A DNA stretch of 30,919 nt from JAGFIY01 sp964499285 (lineage in GTDB: Bacteria; Bacteroidota; Ignavibacteria; Ignavibacteriales; Melioribacteraceae). Shown here piece after piece: positions 24,077 to 30,919 of the stretch. The translations under genes were made by a program, and so were the position numbers. Where the stretch lies: NCBI GenBank assembly GCA_964499285.1, contig CAZCLA010000034.1, forward strand, positions 1-30,919, read 5' to 3'. How positions within the stretch are numbered: position 1 is the first letter of the stretch; each line of letters starts with the position of its first letter. The notes beneath the pieces were generated by a model that saw only the letters and a program-made list of their open reading frames with translations, was not told the origin of the DNA and did not search any database.

Positions 24077-25291
24077 ATGATCAGTTTTGTTATAAAGCCG
24101 GCGGAAAGAACTGAAAACATAACATATGCGGTAAGAGATATTGTAGTACTTGCAAATGAAGTAGCCAAATCCGGTAAAGAAATGTTATACTTAAATATAG
24201 GTGATCCTAATCTTTTCGATTTCGTTCCCCCAAGACATATGATTGATGCGACATATAAGGCAATGCTTGAAAACAAAAACGGTTATTCACCTTCGTCCGG
24301 GATTAAACCGGCAGTCGAAGCAATTGAACGTGAAGCCGAAAGAAAAGGAATAAGTAATATACAGGATATTTTTGTGACCACAGGTGCAAGTGAGGCAATT
24401 GAGCTATCATTGTCTGCACTTGTAAATCAAGGTGAGAATGTTTTAACTCCAACTCCCGGTTATCCGCTTTATACCGCGGTTGCCAGTAAACTTCAAGCAA
24501 TTGAGAATCCATATTATTTGAACGAAGCAAATGGATGGCAGCCGGATATAGAGGATATCAAAAGTAAAATCAATGAAAAAACAAAAGCCATTATCGTAAT
24601 AAATCCAAACAATCCAACCGGTTCAAATTCGCGCAAAGAGACTTTGCTTGAGATTATTGATATTGCAAAAGAACATAATCTTGTAATTCTTGCCGATGAA
24701 ATTTATGATAAACTATTGTTTGATGGACAAGAACATATTTCGCTAGCATCACTTGATTCAGAAACTCCAATGATCACATTCGGAGGTTTATCCAAAAATT
24801 ATATGGTTCCAGGTTTCAGAATCGGGTGGGGAATTGTGAGCGGAAATAGAAATACACAGTCAGATTTTATCGAGGCAATTAACAAAATGCTGCGTGCGAG
24901 ACTTTCGGCAAATCATCCTGAACAGTACGGAATTCCGGCAGCATTGGATGGCGATCAATCACATCTTGATCAAGCAATTAAAAAGTTAACAAAACGCCGG
25001 GATATGACTGTAGAAATGTTGAATGCAGTCGACGGAATTTCTTGTGTAAAACCCGAAGGAGCTTTTTATGCATTTCCAAAAATTGAGTTAAATAAACAAA
25101 CCGATAATCATTTTGTTGCAGAGTTGATTAAGGAAACAGGAGTCGTGGTTGTTCCCGGAACAGGATTTGGACAAGTGCCAGGTACAAATCATATGCGGGT
25201 TGTGTTTCTTCCTCAGGATGAAATTCTCGAGAAAGCCTATAAGAACATTGCTGAGTTTTATCAAAAATATCGCGATAAATTCGATAAGTAA
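24077..25291 (+). CDS. Pyridoxal-phosphate aminotransferase, class I/II (AlaA-like)
   Basis: A 404-residue fold-type I aminotransferase. The PLP lysine is K240 in GGLSKNYMVPGFRIGW. NPNNPTG (176-182) and ADEIYDKLLF supply the Asn, Asp and Tyr cofactor contacts, and the distal substrate Arg is in NHMRVVFL. The motif SKNYMVPGFRIGW and the overall order resemble the AlaA-type alanine/valine aminotransferases (pyruvate plus glutamate). Other amino-acid substrates remain possible. ATG 24077 follows CGGAG and the promoter at 24011-24042. It is apparently monocistronic, ending at the terminator near 25340. Confidence 0.93.
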   Translation: MISFVIKPAERTENITYAVRDIVVLANEVAKSGKEMLYLNIGDPNLFDFVPPRHMIDATYKAMLENKNGYSPSSGIKPAVEAIEREAERKGISNIQDIFVTTGASEAIELSLSALVNQGENVLTPTPGYPLYTAVASKLQAIENPYYLNEANGWQPDIEDIKSKINEKTKAIIVINPNNPTGSNSRKETLLEIIDIAKEHNLVILADEIYDKLLFDGQEHISLASLDSETPMITFGGLSKNYMVPGFRIGWGIVSGNRNTQSDFIEAINKMLRARLSANHPEQYGIPAALDGDQSHLDQAIKKLTKRRDMTVEMLNAVDGISCVKPEGAFYAFPKIELNKQTDNHFVAELIKETGVVVVPGTGFGQVPGTNHMRVVFLPQDEILEKAYKNIAEFYQKYRDKFDK

Positions 25292-25325
25292 TTATAATTC
25301 TGAAACCGATAAAATTAATCGAAAG

Positions 25326-25357
25326 TTGATCATCTAATTGATGATCAATCATTTTTT
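25326..25357 (+). terminator. Intrinsic terminator between convergent genes
   Basis: A 9-base-pair stem, TTGATCATC (25326-25334) with GATGATCAA (25340-25348), a 5-base loop, then TCATTTTTT to 25357. The right arm overlaps the stop codon of the convergent thioesterase gene. On the minus strand no comparable T run follows, so it mainly serves the plus-strand aminotransferase. Confidence 0.75.
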
Positions 25358-25836
25358 AACGCGGCATATTTGCATTCTTGTTCGGCACAAAGAATTCCAC
25401 CGGAAAAAATATTTATTTTCATAGTTAATTTGGCTTTTCCGTTTGTGCGAGCAGTTTGAACAAATTCTATCCAGTGCTCATTATTTATTTCTGTTTGGGA
25501 TATAAAATCTGATTTGATCGGAAGTTTATATTGAATCGAATTTCTTTGAATTACCAATCTCAAAGGCAATTTTCCTTCCTGCACTTTGTAGAGCAATAAT
25601 GTCCAGCCGGTTACAATTCCAAGAGTTGAAATGCTTCCGCCGAAAGCAGTATTAAAATGATTTTTATTTTCTATAATCGGTGCGGTTATTACTATTTTCT
25701 CATTGGTGAGTTCAGAAATTTTGAATTGATGATACCTCAAAATAGGAATGTTTTTGTATAGCTGTGCTTCCAGATTTTGTGCATCGACTTTGTATTTTTC
25801 CCCAGATGATTCCGTATTTTCTTTTCTTACAAACAT
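25345..25836 (-). CDS. YiiD_C-like putative thioesterase (hot-dog fold)
   Basis: A 163-residue protein resembling the putative thioesterase domain found at the C-terminus of E. coli YiiD (hot-dog fold). The conserved core NKNHFNTAFGGSISTLGIVTGWTLL, here at about residues 57-82, carries the N and GG of the family, followed by VIQRNSIQYKLPI. Relatives are suspected acyl-CoA or acyl-ACP hydrolases, with no substrate assigned. There is no acetyltransferase half, so it is the stand-alone form. The ATG at 25836-25834 is the first in frame; no strong ribosome-binding site is seen. It is a single gene on the minus strand, divergent from the M16 protease. Confidence 0.82.
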   Translation of the reverse strand: MFVRKENTESSGEKYKVDAQNLEAQLYKNIPILRYHQFKISELTNEKIVITAPIIENKNHFNTAFGGSISTLGIVTGWTLLLYKVQEGKLPLRLVIQRNSIQYKLPIKSDFISQTEINNEHWIEFVQTARTNGKAKLTMKINIFSGGILCAEQECKYAALKND

Positions 25837-25935
25837 TTTGCCTTATTAATTTTAGTGTTAAAGCAAAATAAGACATTGACTCCACAAATCATATCATTTT
25901 TTTCAATTTTGCATTTTTACAGGATGAACAACTTT

Positions 25936-25966
25936 TTGCTTGATGGATTCTTAATCCATATATTTC
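25936..25966 (+). promoter_or_regulatory. Bacteroidota-type promoter for the M16 protease gene
   Basis: TTG (25936-25938, within a TTTTTG run), a 20-base spacer, then TATATTTC (25959-25966), one mismatch from TAnnTTTG. The start codon follows 22 bases later. Confidence 0.55.
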
Positions 25967-25988
25967 ACCCCAATTTTGTAAAGGAATT

Positions 25989-27239
25989 ATGATCTCACAA
26001 AATATAAGTACAACTAAGCTCGATAATGGAATAACCGTAATTTCAGAATTTCTTCCTTATGTAAAATCTTTCTCGCTCGGATTTTGGATGAACGTTGGTT
26101 CGCGTGATGAAAGCGGTTATAACAACGGAATTAGTCACTTTCTTGAGCACATGTTTTTCAAGGGCACGGAAAAACGTTCTGCAAAAAGAATCTCGGACGA
26201 AATTGAATCTTTGGGCGGGTATCTAAATGCATTTACTTCAAAAGAGCACACTTGTTTCTATGGAAGAGGACTTACAGAACATTTTGAGAGAATATTCAAA
26301 GTACTTGCTGATATGATTCAAAACTCTTCCTTTAGAGAAAAAGATATTTTGAAAGAATCTGCTGTCGTTGTAGATGAGTTGTACGATATAGAAGATTCAC
26401 CCGAAGAACTAATTTTCGATAAATTTGAATCCGGTTTATTCGCTGGAAATTCTCTTGCACTTCCAATAATTGGGACCGAGAAGAATCTGTCTGGTTTTAC
26501 AAGAGATGATCTCATTAATTTTATAAGTAAAAAATACTCAGACAGAAAATTCTATATTGTTGCATCAGGTTTAGTGAATCACAATAAATTGATTTCACTT
26601 GTTGAGAAGTACATTCAGAAAAACTTTTCTGGAAAGTCAAATAGAATATTTTTTAAACTAGAGCATGCAAGTAAAGCAGACTATAGTTTTTTTGAAAAAG
26701 AAATTCAACAGTCGCACCTTATTTTAGGCACATCTACATTCGGTTTCAACGATAAGAGAAGAGCCGGCTTAAGTTTGCTTTCGCATATTTTGGGCGAGGG
26801 GAGCAGTTCAAGACTTTTTTATGCTGTGCGCGAACGTAACGGAATAGGCTATCAAATCAATTCATTTTTAAATTCTTTTTTCGATACTTCGGCTTTTGGA
26901 ATCTATCTTTCTTCAAATCATAATGCCATTTTACGGGCAAATGAAATTATCAACCGTGAGTTGGAAAAAATTAAATCAAAAAAAGTTTCGGCAAAGGAAC
27001 TGAAAAAAGCTAAAGAGTACATCAAAGGTTCAATGCTGATGAGTTTGGAGAACACGACCAACCGTATGGTTAGAGTTGCTCAAACCATGATCTATTTCGG
27101 AAGAGTCAAAACTGTTGAGGAATCGATCGCAGAGATTGAAGCGGTTGATGAAAGTGATATTTTGCAATTAGCGAACATCCTGCTAGAAACAAAATCACTC
27201 CAGAAAGTAGTAATTAGCTCAAAAAATCCATTTTTATGA
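25989..27239 (+). CDS. M16 family zinc metalloprotease (processing-peptidase-like)
   Basis: A 416-residue protein with the inverted zinc motif HFLEH (H50, E53, H54) and the distal ligand E130 in VVVDELYD, giving the M16 pattern HxxEH-X75-E. The catalytic N-terminal domain is followed by the usual second M16 domain, with GEGSSSRLFYAVRERNGIGYQINSF, the residues that shape the substrate cleft. The length is that of single-unit bacterial relatives of mitochondrial processing peptidase. No signal peptide is seen, so it is probably cytoplasmic. ATG 25989 follows AAGGA, with a promoter just upstream. Confidence 0.94.
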   Translation: MISQNISTTKLDNGITVISEFLPYVKSFSLGFWMNVGSRDESGYNNGISHFLEHMFFKGTEKRSAKRISDEIESLGGYLNAFTSKEHTCFYGRGLTEHFERIFKVLADMIQNSSFREKDILKESAVVVDELYDIEDSPEELIFDKFESGLFAGNSLALPIIGTEKNLSGFTRDDLINFISKKYSDRKFYIVASGLVNHNKLISLVEKYIQKNFSGKSNRIFFKLEHASKADYSFFEKEIQQSHLILGTSTFGFNDKRRAGLSLLSHILGEGSSSRLFYAVRERNGIGYQINSFLNSFFDTSAFGIYLSSNHNAILRANEIINRELEKIKSKKVSAKELKKAKEYIKGSMLMSLENTTNRMVRVAQTMIYFGRVKTVEESIAEIEAVDESDILQLANILLETKSLQKVVISSKNPFL

Positions 27240-27301
27240 GAAAATTTAAATAGGATAAAATATCCAATTCGAATTTTTAATATTTACTTAAAAAGTTTAT
27301 T

Positions 27302-27309
27302 TAATTTTG
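27302..27309 (+). promoter_or_regulatory. -7 promoter element upstream of the T9SS cargo gene
   Basis: TAATTTTG is a perfect TAnnTTTG 32 bases before the start codon. The expected TTG 19-20 bases upstream is missing; only T-rich sequence is there. Confidence 0.4.
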
Positions 27310-27341
27310 AGTGTAGAAATGGATTCCTTAAATTTATACCT

Positions 27342-29021
27342 ATGCTGAAAAAGTTTTCCAAAATACTGGTCTTTTTAACCTACTTTATATGTGCATCCCT
27401 GTATGCACAAGAAATGCGTGGATATTTCGATGTATCTATACCGGAAAGCATTCCGGTAAATTCTGATTTTTCTGTTTCGATAGTCACACAACTGCATCCC
27501 GATAGATTCGAGGAAGTAATCTTAAACGTATATACAAATTCTGGTATTTCTCTTAAGAACGCGGTATTGAATTCTGCCGATTATCAACATCCACTGACTT
27601 ATTTAGCAGATCTTTCCGATAGATTTAAAAACAAGAACAGCGTCCAAATTCCAAATTCAGAATTGGGGATAACAGAATCGTTCTCTCAAATAATTCTTCA
27701 ATTCGGATGCCGAAATATAAAGGAATCTGAAATTGGTTTTTCAATAGAATACAAGAACAACGATACTATCGAAAAACATTTTACTTCGATGGATGCTGTT
27801 ATTTCAAATGAGGATATGTCAGTATATCCTGTAAAGTTTTATCAACAGGATGATTTTGCCGGAAATGCAGCGCTTGTTCAGCCGGATGCCTCGTTGAATT
27901 TGCAGTTGTCCGATCTTAACCTTGGTGAAAGAAATTTTCTTGTTTCCAGTTGGATAAAATTGAACAAACCGTTGAGCGCGTTTCTTGAAATATTAAACCC
28001 GGTAAATAACGATACACTTCTTTCATTGAGTACGAATAACTTCAAATTTCTAGATCACAAATCAACAGGTTTGACAGAAGAATTTAACGAGATATTTATT
28101 TCACCTAACGCCTGGACTTATCTAACAACAGAATTTACCGAAGATCTGGATTTGAACGTTTATCTCAACGACGAATTAGCCGTTAAAATTTATCTGCCGG
28201 AACTTCAGAACATAAATTCTCTTCTGCTTCAAATAAAAAATCGAAATGATAATAGAAGATTTCTTGTAGATAACTTGCGATTGCTCTATCACGACGGAGA
28301 TATTCAAAATTATTTTAGACACAAAAATAGAAAGACCTTATTTCTTCAAGATACCGAAGTTATTTACACCAATAGTTTTGATACTCGTGATAATTTGAAT
28401 TTTGAGTTTGACAATATTAAAACAGTATCCCGAAATATAGCACTCGTAAAATCAGAAGCTCCCATATTTTCTCAAGCGCCTCTGCTAAGCGTCAATATCT
28501 ATAATAATTTCATTTCGATAGAATGGAAAACGATAGGTGAACTCACAAATGTTAAGGAGTATGTGGTCGAAAAAGCTAACTCCTCCAATGATTTTGTTGA
28601 GATTTTCAGAACTCAAGCAAGTTCAAGTGAGGGAAAATATTATTACTCGGATTCAAAGGATGTATCTGACGGAATCATTTTATATAGAATAAAACAGATA
28701 AATAAAAGCGGCAACTCGGTTTACTCCGCACCGGTAAAGATCGGTAGAGGTGATGCAAGCGACTTTATTGTCCACCAAAATTATCCGAACCCGTTTAATC
28801 CTCTAACAAAAATTTCTGTTGAAGTTTTAATGGATGGTGAATTCCAAATTACAGTTTATGATATAGTCGGTGAAAGAGTTGCCCATCTTCATTCAGGATT
28901 CCTATCGAAAGGGATTTACGATTTTGAATTTAATGGTACGGGACTTCCCTCAGGAATTTATTTTTACGAAATTAAATCAAATCTTTCCTCAGAAGTTAGA
29001 AAAATGATTTTGGCAAAATAA
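27342..29021 (+). CDS. Secreted protein with T9SS type A sorting domain
   Basis: A 559-residue exported protein. The signal peptide is MLKKFSKILVFLTYFICASLYA, with cleavage probably before QEMRG. The middle region (about 40-330) is beta-rich; the part around FYQQDDFAGNAALVQ to FLVDNLRLLY looks like a concanavalin-type sandwich but is not confirmed. A fibronectin-III-like domain lies at about 380-470 (ISIEWKTIGELTNVKEYVVE). The last ~80 residues are the type A sorting signal, with NYPNPFNP, YDIVGERVA, LPSGIYFYEI and a C-terminal VRKMILAK. The signal directs transport across the outer membrane by T9SS and surface attachment. No enzymatic motif is seen. ATG 27342 starts the signal peptide and has no clear Shine-Dalgarno. 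Confidence 0.9.
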   Translation: MLKKFSKILVFLTYFICASLYAQEMRGYFDVSIPESIPVNSDFSVSIVTQLHPDRFEEVILNVYTNSGISLKNAVLNSADYQHPLTYLADLSDRFKNKNSVQIPNSELGITESFSQIILQFGCRNIKESEIGFSIEYKNNDTIEKHFTSMDAVISNEDMSVYPVKFYQQDDFAGNAALVQPDASLNLQLSDLNLGERNFLVSSWIKLNKPLSAFLEILNPVNNDTLLSLSTNNFKFLDHKSTGLTEEFNEIFISPNAWTYLTTEFTEDLDLNVYLNDELAVKIYLPELQNINSLLLQIKNRNDNRRFLVDNLRLLYHDGDIQNYFRHKNRKTLFLQDTEVIYTNSFDTRDNLNFEFDNIKTVSRNIALVKSEAPIFSQAPLLSVNIYNNFISIEWKTIGELTNVKEYVVEKANSSNDFVEIFRTQASSSEGKYYYSDSKDVSDGIILYRIKQINKSGNSVYSAPVKIGRGDASDFIVHQNYPNPFNPLTKISVEVLMDGEFQITVYDIVGERVAHLHSGFLSKGIYDFEFNGTGLPSGIYFYEIKSNLSSEVRKMILAK

Positions 29022-29039
29022 ATTATTTTTCTAATTTTC
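29008..29039 (+). promoter_or_regulatory. Bacteroidota-type promoter for comM, -33 box inside the upstream gene
   Basis: TTTTG (29008-29012), a 19-base spacer, then TAATTTTC (29032-29039), one mismatch from TAnnTTTG. The -33 box lies in the last codons of the T9SS cargo gene. The start codon is 31 bases downstream of the -7 box. Confidence 0.5.
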
Positions 29040-29070
29040 ATTTTAATATTGATCAAAGATCAAATCTTTT

Positions 29071-30609
29071 ATGCTATCTAAAATATTTTCGAGTGCAACT
29101 TACGGAATCGATGCGTTTATTGTTGAGGTAGAAACTCATTGCGAGCAGCAGATTCCCGGATTCACGATTGTCGGTCTTCCCGATAATGCAGTTAAAGAAT
29201 CGCGGGAAAGAGTTTCGGCTGCGATTAAAAACAGCAGCCTTAAATTTCCGCTTAAGAAAATTACTGTCAATCTTGCTCCGGCTGATATCAAAAAGGAAGG
29301 GAGTGCATTTGATCTTCCTATTGCGATTGGAATTCTTGCTGCCACTAATGTAATTGAACCCGGATGTTTCGAAGATGTACTCTTTGTCGGCGAATTATCA
29401 CTTGACGGCTCACTTCGGAAAATAAAGGGTGCTTTACCCATAACGGTAAAAGCAAGAAAAGCCGGATTCAAAAGATTGATTATCCCGACAGAATCATCAC
29501 AAGAGGCTTCGATTGTAGAGGGAATTGACGTTTTTCCGTTTGATAATTTGTTGGATGTAGTTCGATTTCTTAAAGGAGAAATAGAAAAAATTCCACTAAA
29601 ATCAAGAATAGAGGATATTTTTGCAGAGGTTAATACTTATCATCTTGATTTCAGTGACGTAAAAGGACAGGAAAATGTAAAACGAGCATTAGAAATTTCA
29701 GCAGCCGGCGGACACAACATTCTTATGATAGGACCTCCCGGTTCCGGAAAAACAATGCTTGCAAAACGTCTTCCCTCAATTCTTCCTCCATTGACATTTG
29801 ATGAAGCTTTAGAAACAACAAAAATTCATTCCGTTGCCGGGATTCTTTCAAAAGATTTGGCTTTAATAACCGAGAGACCATTCCGAAGTCCTCATCATAC
29901 TGTTTCCGATGCCGCATTGATCGGCGGAGGATCTTTTCCAAGACCGGGAGAAGTTTCATTTGCACATCATGGAGTACTTTTCCTCGACGAGTTGCCCGAA
30001 TTCAAAAAAAATGTACTAGAAGTTATGCGGCAGCCTCTGGAAGATTATAAAGTAACTATTAGCCGATCAAAACTCTCCCTCGAATTTCCTGCTAATTTTA
30101 TGCTTGCAAGCGCAATGAATCCTTGTCCTTGCGGATTTTTTACCGACCCTAACAAAGAATGCACATGTAACACCGGAATGATTCAAAAATATATGGCAAA
30201 GATAAGCGGTCCTCTTTTGGATAGAATTGATATTCACATCGAGGTTCCTGCAGTAAAGTATGACGAACTTACTTCAAAAGCAAAGGGTGAAACTTCGTCC
30301 GACATAAGGAAACGAGTGGTAGCTGCTCGAAAGGTTCAAGAGGAACGATTTAGTAAAACTTCTTATATCTATAAAAATGCAGATATGGGAAGCAAAGAAA
30401 TAAGACAGTTTTGTAAAATTGACGATGCTGGCAATCAACTTTTAAAAATGGCAATGAATAAACTTGGGCTATCGGCAAGAGCGTATGATAGAATATTAAA
30501 AGTAAGCAGAACAATAGCCGATCTTGAAAATGAAGAGAATATTTCCGCAGCCCATCTCAGCGAAGCAATCCAATACAGAAGTTTGGATAGAGAACTGTGG
30601 AACAATTGA
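29071..30609 (+). CDS. comM: YifB/ComM family Mg-chelatase-like AAA+ ATPase
   Basis: A 512-residue protein with an N-terminal Lon-protease-like S5 fold (EQQIPGFTIVGLPDNAVKES, then NLAPADIKKEGSAFDLPIA). A Mg-chelatase-type AAA+ module follows: Walker A GPPGSGKT (221-228), Walker B VLFLDE (302-307), and a four-cysteine cluster at C352, C354, C364 and C366. The C-terminal GLSARAYDRILKVSRTIADL is highly conserved. ComM is a branch-migration helicase for incoming DNA in naturally transforming bacteria; the family is also common elsewhere, so competence should not be assumed. ATG 29071 has no Shine-Dalgarno but has a promoter and a small hairpin upstream. Confidence 0.95.
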   Translation: MLSKIFSSATYGIDAFIVEVETHCEQQIPGFTIVGLPDNAVKESRERVSAAIKNSSLKFPLKKITVNLAPADIKKEGSAFDLPIAIGILAATNVIEPGCFEDVLFVGELSLDGSLRKIKGALPITVKARKAGFKRLIIPTESSQEASIVEGIDVFPFDNLLDVVRFLKGEIEKIPLKSRIEDIFAEVNTYHLDFSDVKGQENVKRALEISAAGGHNILMIGPPGSGKTMLAKRLPSILPPLTFDEALETTKIHSVAGILSKDLALITERPFRSPHHTVSDAALIGGGSFPRPGEVSFAHHGVLFLDELPEFKKNVLEVMRQPLEDYKVTISRSKLSLEFPANFMLASAMNPCPCGFFTDPNKECTCNTGMIQKYMAKISGPLLDRIDIHIEVPAVKYDELTSKAKGETSSDIRKRVVAARKVQEERFSKTSYIYKNADMGSKEIRQFCKIDDAGNQLLKMAMNKLGLSARAYDRILKVSRTIADLENEENISAAHLSEAIQYRSLDRELWNN

Positions 30610-30683
30610 TAATCAGTTTGTTGGACTATCGTAATAAGTAAGGAATTAAAATAAACATGCGTGTGACTCGGACAGTCTCTTAA

Positions 30684-30919
30684 AAAGGGAATTACGGTGA
30701 CGCAGTTAATTTATATTGGACGGATGTCGGTACGACTGAATATTTGGTAAAAATAGAATATGATTACGGATCAGGATTTAATGTGTTCAATACGGTTGAA
30801 GTTATTGGAACATCCTATATTGACAATCTATTCTATTTTAACGCTGGCATGGAACTTCATTTATTTATACTTAGGAATCTTTCCCTCTTCACTAAAGGGA
30901 TCATCCATCTCCAATTAAT
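30684..30919 (+). pseudogene. Fibronectin-III-like fragment without a start, open to the window edge
   Basis: From 30684 the frame runs 78 codons to the right edge. It encodes a stretch beginning KGNYGDAVNLYWTDVGTTEY and continuing with a YDYGSGF turn and VEVIGTSY, which has the strand pattern and W/Y spacing of a fibronectin type III domain from a secreted FCB-group protein. A TAA lies directly upstream (30681-30683), and the first in-frame ATG is well inside. The usual first strand of the domain and any signal peptide are missing. It is most simply a decayed or 5'-truncated gene. A frameshift at the A5 tract (30682-30686) or an unrecognised TTG start are other options. The bases 30610-30683 hold nothing else I can identify. 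Confidence 0.45.

Noticed and set aside
30664..30700. Slippery-looking AAAAAG tract (CTT AAA AAG GGA) that a -1 shift would join to the fibronectin-like frame
   Set aside because: The upstream frame is closed by TGA at 30664-30666 only a few codons earlier and has no start, so there is no real gene to shift from.
1..30919. tRNA or rRNA genes, CRISPR arrays, insertion sequences, prophage genes, toxin-antitoxin or restriction systems
   Set aside because: Reading both strands, I found no tRNA-like T-loop/acceptor pairing, no regularly spaced repeats, no transposase or integrase motifs and no defence-gene domains.

Overview
The window is a low-GC, gene-dense bacterial chromosome segment made mostly of core genes. 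The organism looks like a member of the FCB group (Bacteroidota/Chlorobiota/Ignavibacteriota), most likely Ignavibacteriota. The evidence is: (i) a secreted protein ending in a type IX secretion (T9SS) type A sorting domain with the NYPNPFNP signature; (ii) promoters of the Bacteroidota form TTTG-N19/20-TAnnTTTG rather than the classical -35/-10 pair; (iii) a bacillithiol-biosynthesis deacetylase (BshB1); (iv) carboxypeptidase-regulatory-like and DUF1460 envelope proteins typical of this group. The phylum call is an inference from gene content, not a phylogeny.

Layout. 1-212 (minus) is the N-terminal part of a sugar-nucleotide epimerase/dehydratase running off the left edge. 339-3359 holds three poorly characterised envelope proteins (membrane-anchored protein, carboxypeptidase-regulatory-like protein, lipoprotein). 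3370-7646 is a translation block: promoter, rplM, rpsI, rpsB, tsf, terminator, pyrH, frr, terminator. 7734-10051 is a malic enzyme fused to a phosphotransacetylase-like domain, with its own terminator. 10120-14793 carries a degenerate L,D-transpeptidase-like protein overlapping a BamA/TamA-type Omp85 protein, then yicC-gmk-rpoZ and a terminator. 14845-17896 is family-4 uracil-DNA glycosylase, dnaB and a DUF1460 protein, meeting the convergent nfo-gatB pair (17893-20189, minus) tail to tail. 20429-23935 is bshB1, a beta-hydroxyacid dehydrogenase, an SLC13-type anion/sodium symporter and a DUF302 protein. 24011-25357 is a class I/II aminotransferase; 25345-25836 (minus) is a YiiD_C-like thioesterase. 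25936-30609 carries an M16 zinc protease, the T9SS cargo protein and the YifB/ComM AAA ATPase. The last ~240 bases hold an open frame with no start that resembles a fibronectin type III fragment.

How the genes work together. Ribosomal proteins S9, L13 and S2, EF-Ts and RRF, GatB, the RNA polymerase omega subunit and DnaB are central information processing. UMP kinase and guanylate kinase supply nucleotides. Uracil glycosylase and endonuclease IV would catalyse consecutive steps of base excision repair. Envelope functions cover the L,D-transpeptidase-like protein, Omp85, DUF1460, the lipoprotein and T9SS export.

No tRNA, rRNA, CRISPR array, insertion sequence, prophage or obvious defence system was seen. 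No gene-free stretch exceeds 300 bases; the longest is 20190-20428, described under the inverted repeats at 20257-20305. I do not see a clear new multi-gene system. The points most worth a second look are the L,D-transpeptidase-like protein lacking its catalytic Cys and His, the probable CTG start of the Omp85 gene, the consistent promoter architecture, and the unknown envelope trio at the left.
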